Below the pieces are notes generated by a model, which was given only the letters and a program-made list of their open reading frames with translations, had not been told where the DNA came from and ran no database searches. The position numbers and the translations under genes are program-made. Positions 54,464 to 62,490 of a DNA stretch of 64,000 nucleotides are shown here, piece by piece (positions within the stretch are counted from its first letter, which is position 1; the number at the start of each line of letters is the position of its first letter). This DNA is from Geosporobacter ferrireducens (GTDB lineage: Bacteria > Bacillota > Clostridia > Peptostreptococcales > Thermotaleaceae): the NCBI RefSeq assembly GCF_001750685.1, contig NZ_CP017269.1, positions 2,087,416 to 2,151,415 of the forward strand. Direction: 5' to 3'.

Positions 54464-55662
54464 TTATCCTTTTATTGCTTCAAAATATTTTTTTGCTGTA
54501 TAGATCAAATCTTCATATACCTGTTTGAGGGGAATTCCAAAGTTTTCTGCAATTTCTCTACACTCTTCAAACTCTGGTGCCATTTTTACCGGCTTTCCTT
54601 CCATATAGCCAATCTTTATGGAAACTGCCCCATACTTTGTTTTCAACTTCACACTTTGACGCTTCAACACGGTACGGTTCACCTCATACTTCCTTATTCC
54701 CAGAGTAGTCGTTTCCGCTAATACAAGTCTTTCTAAAGTCTCTTGCTTCTCCTGCCCGCATAGTACGGACAGTTTTGTCCCTGGCCGGTTTTTCTTCATG
54801 ATGATGGGTGTCATAAATACATCCAAGGCACCCAGCATAAAAGCTTTCTCCATTATATAACCATAGATTTCGGGATTCATATCATCGATATTTGCCTCAA
54901 TCATTACCAACTGATCTTGAACTTTTTTTTTTCACCTAAATAGATTCGAAGCATATTGGGTATTTCCAGATCTTTTTTCCCCAATCCATAGCCGACCTTC
55001 TCAATCTCCATGGCTGGAATATCTCCAAAGCTGCTGCTCAATGCTTTAACGATCGCAGCACCGGTAGGCGTAACCAATTCCGCCCGTACGCCTTGGTTAT
55101 AGATCGGTACCCCTTTAAGGATCTCCAGCGTCGCAGGGGCCGGAACGGGAATCACGCCATGAGCACATCGAACAAAACCTGATCCCACGTGAAGAGGAGA
55201 TGTATGTACGGCAGGCATACCCAAATAATCCATACAAATGGCTACACCTACGATATCTACAATAGAGTCGATAGCCCCGACTTCATGAAAATGTACTTGT
55301 TCCAATGATTTTCCATGAATCTTCGCTTCTGCTTCAGCCACCAGTCTGAAAATTTTCTTGCTCAGTTCCTTGACAGCAGCTTTAAGCCCACTGTCATCAA
55401 TGATTTTTTCTATATCAAAAAGGTTGCGGTGATGATGTGAATGGGCATGATCATGGGAAGAGTTTTCCAGGATAACAGCAAAATCCGTTCCCGTGATGCC
55501 TTTTTTCATCGAAGACTGAATCTCCAACCGAAAACCATCCACATGGAGTCTTGATAATTCCTCTATAAAGTAATGCTCATCGATACCCAAGTCCAAAAAT
55601 GCGCCTAGCGCCATGTCCCCGCTAATTCCTGCAAAACAATCGAAATATAATATTTTTTCCAC
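54464..55662 (-). CDS. larC: Nickel-pincer cofactor protein LarC, made by -1 frameshift (larC1/larC2)
   Basis: LarC is the CTP-dependent cyclometallase that inserts nickel in the pincer cofactor of lactate racemase-type enzymes. The 5' frame (54904-55662, 252 aa, YFDCFAGISGDMALGA, HHHRN, VHFHEVGAIDSIVDIVG) ends GEKKKFKISW. The 3' frame (from 54910 to 54464) begins MIEANIDDMNPEIYGY. A run of ten A (54923-54932 on the minus strand) lies at the junction. A -1 slip there gives GEKKKVQDQLVMIEAN and a continuous protein of about 399 aa, the normal LarC length. LarC of Lactobacillus plantarum is known to be made from larC1 and larC2 by programmed frameshifting. No larA, larB or larE is in the window. 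Confidence 0.88.
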
Positions 55663-55734
55663 GACAAAACCCCCAAATACTGTATTACCTAATTATATCA
55701 TGAATTCTCAAGCTTTTTTTATCTTTTCTCATAC

Positions 55735-55759
55735 AAAAACTCCCTGGAGGGGAGTTTTT
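55735..55759. terminator. Bidirectional terminator after the small-gene pair
   Basis: AAAAACTCCC, loop and GGGAGTTTTT form a ten-pair stem with its own A and T tracts, next to the stop of the 63-aa gene. Confidence 0.75.
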
Positions 55760-55760
55760 G

Positions 55761-55952
55761 CTATTTTATATCATTGTCCAGTTGATTGGTAAATTCGTCT
55801 GGTGGTATCGCCCCTGAATCTTCTCCGTATAATACATTTTCCGGCATATCCTTTAGAATAGCAGAACGTTTTGCCGTATCATCCCATCTGTGTTTGCCTG
55901 TGCCTTTATTCATGTTCAGCCCATTTAATAACTTGTTCATAAATTGGTTCAT
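55761..55952 (-). CDS. Small protein of unknown function (63 aa)
   Basis: A 63-aa polar protein with N-terminal MNQFMNKLLNGLNMNKG and an acidic tail (EDSGAIPPDEFTNQLDND). It follows the 58-aa gene by 22 bases with AGGAGGGCTGTAA before the ATG, so the two form a small operon. I do not recognise the family. Its place beside two spore coat genes makes a sporulation role possible but unproven. Confidence 0.6.
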   Translation of the reverse strand: MNQFMNKLLNGLNMNKGTGKHRWDDTAKRSAILKDMPENVLYGEDSGAIPPDEFTNQLDNDIK

Positions 55953-55974
55953 TTACAGCCCTCCTAAAATGTAA

Positions 55975-56151
55975 TTAATGAATACTCTCCACTCTGGATT
56001 CTTCTGCCTGTGCCCGGATCCAGCCAAACCTTACGTGCTCTGCCACATCATTCCATTCGAGGGTGTTATCTTTATTCTGCTCCATCCACTGCCTGCGAAC
56101 CTCTTCTTCTACGCTTTTCCAATCCGCCATTGGATGATTTTTTATACCCAT
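55975..56151 (-). CDS. Small protein of unknown function (58 aa)
   Basis: The minus strand has AAGGAGGGAAAAGC and an ATG at 56151, then 58 codons to TAA at 55975. The product starts MGIKNHPMADWKSVEEEVRR and has a Trp- and Glu-rich helical middle (QWMEQNKDNTLEWNDVAEHV) and a basic FGWIRAQ. It is shorter than a 60-aa cut-off and is easily missed. The strong ribosome binding site and the following coupled gene support that it is real. Function unknown. Confidence 0.65.
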   Translation of the reverse strand: MGIKNHPMADWKSVEEEVRRQWMEQNKDNTLEWNDVAEHVRFGWIRAQAEESRVESIH

Positions 56152-56366
56152 GCTTTTCCCTCCTTGTCATATTTTTTACCTTTCTTGTTTTTCTTATGAA
56201 TTGTATATTCTGGCATTTGTTTCATGTATGTATTGTTACATTTTCTATTCAACTCTATTATTTTCATTTTTACTCATTTTTTGCATCACATATCAAAATT
56301 TTAAAATCACATAATAAAAATGTAGATTATAACAAAACGCACTTTTTATGAGGAGGGTTCACGGCC

Positions 56367-56588
56367 ATGTTCACCGGCAATCAAAATCTCGAAAAGCCGC
56401 ATTTGGATGTTCCAAATTTGAAGGTACTAGAAGATCAACTTAATTATGAATCTATCATGGCAAAAAAATTAGGACAATATGCTGGCTATTGTACAGATCC
56501 GGAACTAAAGAATGTTTGTCAGCAAGGAGCACAACGGCATAAGCAAAACTTTAATACATTATTGGATTATTTAAACGCACATCAATAG
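56367..56588 (+). CDS. Small spore-coat-type protein
   Basis: The 73 residues are mainly helical (LKVLEDQLNYESIMAKKLGQ, NVCQQGAQRHKQNFNTLLDYL) with the ferritin-like helix pattern of the small clostridial CotF-related proteins. GAGGAGGG lies before the ATG. It is 52 bases upstream of a CotF-family gene on the same strand and the two probably form a sporulation operon. Confidence 0.7.
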   Translation: MFTGNQNLEKPHLDVPNLKVLEDQLNYESIMAKKLGQYAGYCTDPELKNVCQQGAQRHKQNFNTLLDYLNAHQ

Positions 56589-56640
56589 ATTTGAACAACA
56601 ACCTGAACTGGATTCAGATGATTAAAGGAGGTAAGGTTTT

Positions 56641-56919
56641 ATGGCTCATCAACCAAGCTTTACCGAAAAGGAATTGATGTATGATCTGTTAATGTCGGAG
56701 AAGCAAGTATCTTCTGCCTATACTGTGGGAATCACAGAATCCTCTTGTGCAAATTTAAGAAATCTCCTTGTCCGCTGTGAGGAAAATGTCTTTAAAACAC
56801 AAGAAGATCTTTTTAATGCAATGAACCAACGGGGCTGGTATCCAATAAAAAAAGCATCCGTGCAAGATGTACAAATGACCAAAGATAAATATAATCAAAT
56901 AAAAAATGAATTAAATTAA
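56641..56919 (+). CDS. CotF-family spore coat protein
   Basis: This 92-aa protein matches the CotF family: FTEKELMYDLLMSEKQVSSAYTVGI (shown for identity), then a second helix pair with LRNLLVRCEENVFKTQEDLF and the typical C-terminal MNQRGWYPIKKA. Family members are parts of the spore coat. AAAGGAGG lies before the ATG, and a terminator follows directly. Confidence 0.88.
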   Translation: MAHQPSFTEKELMYDLLMSEKQVSSAYTVGITESSCANLRNLLVRCEENVFKTQEDLFNAMNQRGWYPIKKASVQDVQMTKDKYNQIKNELN

Positions 56920-56946
56920 AAGCGGTTAAGCCGCTTTTAGTTTTTT
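56918..56946 (+). terminator. Terminator of the spore coat gene pair
   Basis: AAAAGCGG, TTAA, CCGCTTTT then TAGTTTTTT on the plus strand, overlapping the stop codon region. The following 56947-57154 gap has no gene that I can support. Confidence 0.85.
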
Positions 56947-57154
56947 GGCAGAATTTGTTGTTTTTTTAACAAAAGGTTTGATTTTGTCTTCGTTCTCACA
57001 TATAATATAGTAAATACATAATCTTCTAAATTTTCTTGTAACATCTGGGTATATAAATGGTAAAGAACCGAATAATCTATTTAATTAAATGTATGAAGGC
57101 ATTTTTAGTTTATTTTACCGTTATAAAACTGCATAGGCGAAAGGAGTTGATCTT

Positions 57155-57652
57155 GTGTATAATATTATTGCTACTTTCAAAAGCATGCCTGATCTAAAAC
57201 GGTGCATGAAAGACTTGAGAGTAAACCCTAATATTAAAGGCCACATGCTCGTAATTCCCAAAAATTCCTCTCAGCATGTTGAAAAGGAAATTTCCAGCGT
57301 ATTGATCAAAAGATCCAGAGAAATTGCCCCAACAGGTCTTGAAGATATCCGAACCGGTGTCTTTACAGGTTTTATCATTGGCGGGTTGTCTGCTTTTTCA
57401 GCTGTTTATTTCAATACCAACCTGTTGAATCTCTCTACGGTCACTACCCTGGCAGCATTGGCAATCATCTTTTATGGAGCAGCCTCCGGTGCACTCTTAG
57501 GCTTTCTGACGCATACCATCATAAAGAAGCATAGTTGGTTTAAAACAAAAGAGGAAGCTGTCTTAATCCTCCAAAAACTGGATGATAACACAAAAGAATT
57601 AGTCATTAAAAACTTAGAAACCAATCGAGCCAGCAAAGTAGACATATACTAA
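57155..57652 (+). CDS. Membrane protein of unknown function (general-stress-like layout)
   Basis: The 165-aa protein has a soluble alpha/beta-like N-terminal part (1-70), two membrane helices (about 72-90 and 98-125, the second Gly/Ala-rich: AALAIIFYGAASGALLGFL), and a short charged tail. This layout resembles small Firmicute proteins in which a ferredoxin-like domain is followed by a glycine-rich hydrophobic pair, but I cannot name a family. The start is GTG with AAAGGAG eight bases upstream. Confidence 0.7.
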   Translation: MYNIIATFKSMPDLKRCMKDLRVNPNIKGHMLVIPKNSSQHVEKEISSVLIKRSREIAPTGLEDIRTGVFTGFIIGGLSAFSAVYFNTNLLNLSTVTTLAALAIIFYGAASGALLGFLTHTIIKKHSWFKTKEEAVLILQKLDDNTKELVIKNLETNRASKVDIY

Positions 57653-57680
57653 AAAAGAGAGATCATGATCTCTCTTTTTT
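57651..57680. terminator. Bidirectional terminator (perfect palindrome)
   Basis: AAAAAAGAGAGATC and GATCTCTCTTTTTT meet at a central AT. It serves the convergent genes on both sides. Confidence 0.85.
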
Positions 57681-57692
57681 GCGTTATCTCAA

Positions 57693-60600
57693 TTACTTCA
57701 CGATTTCTACTGTCTTACTGGGCGGTATCCACAGTACCCTTGCGTCAAAATACTCTGAAACATAGCGAAGGGGTACCAGGACGCGTCCTTGCACAAGCAC
57801 TGCAGGGGTATCTGCATCTGACAGCTGCTCGCCCGTCTGCAGTATTAATTCTTTGCTGTCTAATGTAATCTTAACTGTTTTTGTTTCTTGAAGCCATTCT
57901 ACTTTTGCACCAAGATTTTCTGCTACAAATCTTACAGGAACCATGGTACGGTTGTTAATAATCACAGCGGGTACATCCAGTTCACTTTGTTTTTCATTGA
58001 CAGTCATTTTATCATGGTCTACCTGTATCTGTATTTTTATTAACTGTTCTGCTCTCAATATGCCATAGTTACTGAACCGATCTGTATGGAAATCATATTT
58101 TTTTGTATCCCGATGGTAGCTGCCGCCTAATCTAACGGGTGTAATATCTCCATTCTTGTCTTCCTCATAGCGTATACCGGTCAGATTTCCGATGCTTTCC
58201 TCAGTAAGTTTGATTTTTGATAAATCAAAGGTCACCTTTACCGGTTCCTGAAAGTCTTTGATTTCCTCGGTAGTTGTAATATCCCCTTTATCATTTGCAT
58301 ATACGATTTTTACCGTTAACGCTACGACTTTCCCTCCGATTTCAAAGAGTCCGGATGCACTGCCGATACCGGCTTTCTTTAAAAGATCCTTTTGTTCATC
58401 CTCTGTTAACTCTTTGATTCCGATTTCAAGAACAGCATCCTTTTCGCTCAGGTGCTCTTCCAGCTGCCCAGTCATTAAAGACTGCTTGCCAAACTCCAAT
58501 TGAATCCCATCTTTTATGACCATTAAGTTTTTATCTTTCTCTGCTAAATCAGCAATGGTCTTCAGAGATAAATAGGCCTTTCCATTGCTCTGTTCTCCCA
58601 ATAACAGCTTTGCTTCTCCTGTCTTGGCCAGCATATCAGCTAATGCTTTTTCATCAGCTTTTTTTGCTTCATGGACATTAATGGAAGTCTCCGGCTGTGT
58701 AATGATCCCTGCTGCACCGCCAGGCACTTCATTGGGATTGGTGCTGTACCACCAAGTAACCTCATCCCCCTCGCCGAGGATCGTTTCAATCGCTGCATTT
58801 CCAGGTACAGAACCATTTACCATATACATCCATCCCTGTAATCCCTCATTTTTTTGACCTGCTATCTCATTCACCATATTGCCGGAATAATTATAAGAAA
58901 GACCTGTTTTATGCAGGGCATTTACGGGAGTATGTTTATACTTGTCATTTTTATGGAGCTTTACGGTACCAGGTCCATACAGCGTCTCCTTGTTCTTGCC
59001 GATTACTTTTACCGTTACAGAAATTTCATCGGGATTGGTATTTCCATCGCCAGGGCTTCCGCCATTGTTTTCATCTCCCAAGGAGCCTACCACTCCGCCC
59101 ATCATTAAGCAGGCATCCAAAGCCCAGGTATTGCTCATGATGTTTTTCGATGTTCCAAAGGTACCGTCCTCATTGGCAGCATGATCCAGTATATAATCTA
59201 CAGGCCCTTTGCCGTCTTTTAGCCAGTTGTTCGGATCTTCATTTAACAGCTTTGAAATATATATAACCTCTGCCGTATTGATCAGCGGATCATCCCAATC
59301 GGTCTTAAAACTGCCGTCATTCTCCTGATTTGACTTTAACCACATAATTCCCTTGTCCATAGCCTGTTGAAGGTCTTGCACTACACTCGCATCCCCTACA
59401 TAATGCTTCAAATATACAAGTGACCGGACGGCCTCCGCTGTAGTCTGAAAATCCGGCCAGTCTGCGGGCCATGCCCCTGTAGTGCCGTCTTGTTCCCCTA
59501 ATATGTATCCGACAGCCGCTTCAATATCTATTACTTGTATATTTCCGCTTCTTCCCAAGGCTTCAAAGGCAGGCATATTGCTGAATACCGTGTATAAGCC
59601 ATCCTCAAATGCACCATTCGCTGCATTGGATTGTCTGCCTTTTAAGATATCAAGCAGTTGATTTGCTTTCTCCGTTTCACCGATTTCTTTCATTGCCAGG
59701 TATCCATAGGCAAGCTTCTTAGCCGGACTGGATGGATCTGCCAGAATCGTATCGGCTAATTCAATGGCTGCATTTTTCATAGACTTTTCATTATATTTCC
59801 ATGCGTCAGTATCAATACCTGCCCGCTGCAAGATATAGACATCGTAAAGATTAAAATTATTTCCGCTCCCGTCTACAAGGCTTCCTTTTTCATAAAGAGA
59901 TTTATTATTCTTAGCCGCCAATGTGGCTAGTTGGGACGCAGTATATCTTGGCAGGTGGCCTGAGTCTTCTAAAATCCTATAGGCCTCTGCAGCATAGGTA
60001 TTGCTCATGATATTGCCCATTCCAAAGACACCGTTCTCTTTTCGTGCATTGTTCATCATATAGTCTACAGGTCCTGCACTACCTATCTTCCAGCCATTCA
60101 GCTCTTCATTCAGCAGTTTTAACATACAGATGACTTCCGCAGTATTCACAACAGGGTCTTCCCAGACTTCTCCAAAGCTGCCGTCAGCATTCTGCTGCTC
60201 TTTCATCCATTTTGTTCCTTTTTCGATAGCTGTCTGTACCTTTACCTTTTCAGAATCTGCTGCATAACTTTTAAAATACTCAAGTGACCGAATGGCCTGA
60301 GCTGTGGTCTGGAAGTCCGGCCAATCTGCCGGCCATGCTCCTGTAGTATTTTGCTGTTGACTAAGGATGTACGCAATGATCTTCTTTGCCGCTTCAGCAT
60401 CATAGTTCATTTTCGCTCTGCCCAAGGCTTCAAAGGCTGGTATATCACTAAATGCATTATCGTCAAAGGAACCATTTAGTTTTTGTTTCCCTTTCAAAAC
60501 TTGAAGCAGTTGATCCGCTCTATCTGTATCTCCTAATTCTTTCATCGCCAAATATCCTTGGGCAACTCTCTTCGCTGGACTGGATGGATCAGCTAAAGTA

Positions 60601-60941
60601 GTATCCGCCAAAGAAACTGCGTTATCTTTCATAGACTGTCCATTATAAACCCATGAAGTCACCGTTTCTCCTGCTTGGCTTAAAATATAAATATCATAAA
60701 AACCAAAGGTATCATATCCGCCCCCATCGAAAGAAACACCGCTTTCGAATTTAAGCCTGTTATTATCCATAGCAGTCTGTTTCAGTTGGGATGGTCCATA
60801 GACCGCTGCAGCAACAGCTTGGCCATCCTCAAACCCTTCGATTCCAAAGGGCAATATGGGTGCCAATAAAATCGCCATCATCACAACCAGCATTAGCCTG
60901 GATACCCAGCTTTTGTTTTTCTGCTTCAAAAAAATTTTCAT
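57693..60941 (-). CDS. Secreted alpha/alpha-toroid + DUF4430 + stalk-domain protein (transcobalamin-like layout)
   Basis: The 1082-aa protein has a signal peptide (1-44), then two tandem copies of a prenyltransferase/squalene-cyclase-type helical repeat unit (about 50-335 and 340-620). Each copy contains AWPADWPDFQTTA and a NTAEVI...LLNE block. A DUF4430 domain follows (about 645-745, GLQGWMYMVNGS and GDEVTWWYS), then a beta-rich linker region, and a C-terminal copper-amine-oxidase-N-like stalk domain (about 970-1082, NNRTMVPVRFVAENLGAKVEW). Alpha/alpha toroid plus DUF4430-type beta domain is the layout of transcobalamin and intrinsic factor. It is probably a cell-surface ligand-binding protein for the ECF transporter encoded upstream. 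The ligand, perhaps a corrinoid, is inferred. Confidence 0.82.
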   Translation of the reverse strand: MKIFLKQKNKSWVSRLMLVVMMAILLAPILPFGIEGFEDGQAVAAAVYGPSQLKQTAMDNNRLKFESGVSFDGGGYDTFGFYDIYILSQAGETVTSWVYNGQSMKDNAVSLADTTLADPSSPAKRVAQGYLAMKELGDTDRADQLLQVLKGKQKLNGSFDDNAFSDIPAFEALGRAKMNYDAEAAKKIIAYILSQQQNTTGAWPADWPDFQTTAQAIRSLEYFKSYAADSEKVKVQTAIEKGTKWMKEQQNADGSFGEVWEDPVVNTAEVICMLKLLNEELNGWKIGSAGPVDYMMNNARKENGVFGMGNIMSNTYAAEAYRILEDSGHLPRYTASQLATLAAKNNKSLYEKGSLVDGSGNNFNLYDVYILQRAGIDTDAWKYNEKSMKNAAIELADTILADPSSPAKKLAYGYLAMKEIGETEKANQLLDILKGRQSNAANGAFEDGLYTVFSNMPAFEALGRSGNIQVIDIEAAVGYILGEQDGTTGAWPADWPDFQTTAEAVRSLVYLKHYVGDASVVQDLQQAMDKGIMWLKSNQENDGSFKTDWDDPLINTAEVIYISKLLNEDPNNWLKDGKGPVDYILDHAANEDGTFGTSKNIMSNTWALDACLMMGGVVGSLGDENNGGSPGDGNTNPDEISVTVKVIGKNKETLYGPGTVKLHKNDKYKHTPVNALHKTGLSYNYSGNMVNEIAGQKNEGLQGWMYMVNGSVPGNAAIETILGEGDEVTWWYSTNPNEVPGGAAGIITQPETSINVHEAKKADEKALADMLAKTGEAKLLLGEQSNGKAYLSLKTIADLAEKDKNLMVIKDGIQLEFGKQSLMTGQLEEHLSEKDAVLEIGIKELTEDEQKDLLKKAGIGSASGLFEIGGKVVALTVKIVYANDKGDITTTEEIKDFQEPVKVTFDLSKIKLTEESIGNLTGIRYEEDKNGDITPVRLGGSYHRDTKKYDFHTDRFSNYGILRAEQLIKIQIQVDHDKMTVNEKQSELDVPAVIINNRTMVPVRFVAENLGAKVEWLQETKTVKITLDSKELILQTGEQLSDADTPAVLVQGRVLVPLRYVSEYFDARVLWIPPSKTVEIVK

Positions 60942-60997
60942 CGTGTTTCCCCCCGCATTTCACTCTTCAAGTATTTTTTATTGATTGGATAAATCCA

Positions 60998-61852
60998 TCA
61001 TTTCCTGATAGGCGTCACTGCCGGCTTTTGATCCGAGGATGTTTTCCCCTTGCGTAATCTGTCAAATATGGAAGCTTCATTCTGATAATCTGCAAGGGCC
61101 AGGACGCCATGCCATGTGGCCATATAGTTCGTCTTATTGATAGATTTTAGATGTTTAAAAGAGCCATCCTTTAAGCGATATTCCAGCAGTTTGTTGTATA
61201 GGGTTTTATTAATATCCAAACCTAACTTTTTTCTAGCTAAAATATACCAGGCATAGGCCTCACAGCTTTCTCTTTTTCCCAGGTTCTTTTCTAAATAATC
61301 AACAGCTTTTTTTACTTCATCAGACTTACTGTCCAATCCTAAAGCACTATAAGCAACAAGGGCCATTGCCGTCATGTCCAAGTCGGAATTTTTATCTCCC
61401 GTGAAAATGGCAAATCCTCCATCGGCATTTTGGTTGTCTTTCAGCCATTTTAAGGCCCTGTCACGGTTATAACTGTCATACCCTGCCGTATAGAGGGAAA
61501 TAATCCCCCAAACATGGGCCCCTACATTATCTTCCCCTGTTCCATCAATGGCGTCAGCAAATTTTCCGCTTTTTCGCTGTGCTCCAGCAACCTTTTTTGC
61601 AACAGCATCTGCATCTTGTCCCAAGGCCAGCGCTCCCAAAATGTAGCTCTCATAGTCAGTGGTCATGTCAGAGTTTACCTTTTCCAAGGATTTCCCCTTT
61701 AGATCTCTTCCATAGGCATGCAGCGCTAAGATTCCCCAATGATCCACCTTCTGCTTTTCTAAGTAGCTGACTGCTCCTCCTAGATCCAGTCCATAAGAAA
61801 CGTTGCCCATCATCAGTATTAGGGCCATTGCAACAATCAAAACCCTTCTCAT
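60998..61852 (-). CDS. Secreted alpha/alpha-toroid (prenyltransferase-repeat) protein
   Basis: This 284-aa protein has a signal peptide (MRRVLIVAMALILMMGNVSYG) and five or so helical repeats of the squalene-cyclase type: WLKDNQNADGGFAIF, DMTAMALVAYSALGLDS, CEAYAWYILARKKLGL and YMATWHGVLALADYQ. It lacks DUF4430. It lies between the large toroid protein and the S component in one direction of transcription, so the products probably work together at the cell surface. It may be the toroid half of a two-chain binder. Confidence 0.82.
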   Translation of the reverse strand: MRRVLIVAMALILMMGNVSYGLDLGGAVSYLEKQKVDHWGILALHAYGRDLKGKSLEKVNSDMTTDYESYILGALALGQDADAVAKKVAGAQRKSGKFADAIDGTGEDNVGAHVWGIISLYTAGYDSYNRDRALKWLKDNQNADGGFAIFTGDKNSDLDMTAMALVAYSALGLDSKSDEVKKAVDYLEKNLGKRESCEAYAWYILARKKLGLDINKTLYNKLLEYRLKDGSFKHLKSINKTNYMATWHGVLALADYQNEASIFDRLRKGKTSSDQKPAVTPIRK

Positions 61853-61865
61853 ATAAATGCCTCCT

Positions 61866-62489
61866 TTAGTCTAATTTCTCACAAGGTATTTCTGAATAAG
61901 ACAGTCGATCTTTAAAACGAATCAAAATATTCATAAAGTCCTTGCCCAATATGTAGGCAAAAGCAAAGTTTCCCATAGCATGCATCAAATCCAAATAGAA
62001 GGATGCGGCATACACAGCTATGAAGCTTTTCAAGTTTAAAGGATATACAAAAAACAACCAATGCCATAAATTCATAATATAATCAAATAAAAACCCCCAG
62101 CAAAATGCAAAGACAGCCAACAGCAGCCGGGATGGATTTGGAACTATTTTTTTAATAAGTCCCGCGCTGCAACCGGCCAATCCCCAGGCCAGCATCTGCC
62201 AAGGGGTCCATGGCCCATGCCCTAGAAAACTGTTTGACACAAGGGCCGCTGTAGCACCTACCAAAAAACCATAGAAGGGTCCAAATACAGTACCCGATAA
62301 AATGACTAAAAATGTGGTCGGCTGTACATTCGGCAGGGCCGCAAAAGGCACTCTGGATATTCCGGCTAGTCCGGATAAGGTGGCTATAATAGCAATTTCT
62401 TTTACATATCCCCTTCTTTTCTCATAAAAGTAAAAAACCGAGAATAAGGACACCATTAAGATCGCTACTGACAATATTCCATAGTTCAT
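61866..62489 (-). CDS. ECF transporter S component, substrate not assigned
   Basis: The 207-aa membrane protein has about six hydrophobic segments and the S-component type pattern: RVPFAALPNVQPTTFLVIL, VFGPFYGFLVGATAALVSN and GHGPWTPWQMLAWGLAG. It starts one base after the ATPase stop, so it pairs with that ECF module. The conserved WTPWQM motif occurs in S components of the cobalamin/precursor-like group, but I am not certain of the substrate. The downstream transcobalamin-like secreted protein argues for a corrinoid or a related cofactor. Confidence 0.82.
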   Translation of the reverse strand: MNYGILSVAILMVSLFSVFYFYEKRRGYVKEIAIIATLSGLAGISRVPFAALPNVQPTTFLVILSGTVFGPFYGFLVGATAALVSNSFLGHGPWTPWQMLAWGLAGCSAGLIKKIVPNPSRLLLAVFAFCWGFLFDYIMNLWHWLFFVYPLNLKSFIAVYAASFYLDLMHAMGNFAFAYILGKDFMNILIRFKDRLSYSEIPCEKLD

Positions 62490-62490
62490 G

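Noticed and set aside
55978-56199. 73-aa plus-strand frame
   Set aside because: It is opposite the 58-aa gene, which has a strong ribosome binding site and coupling to the next gene; the plus frame has neither.
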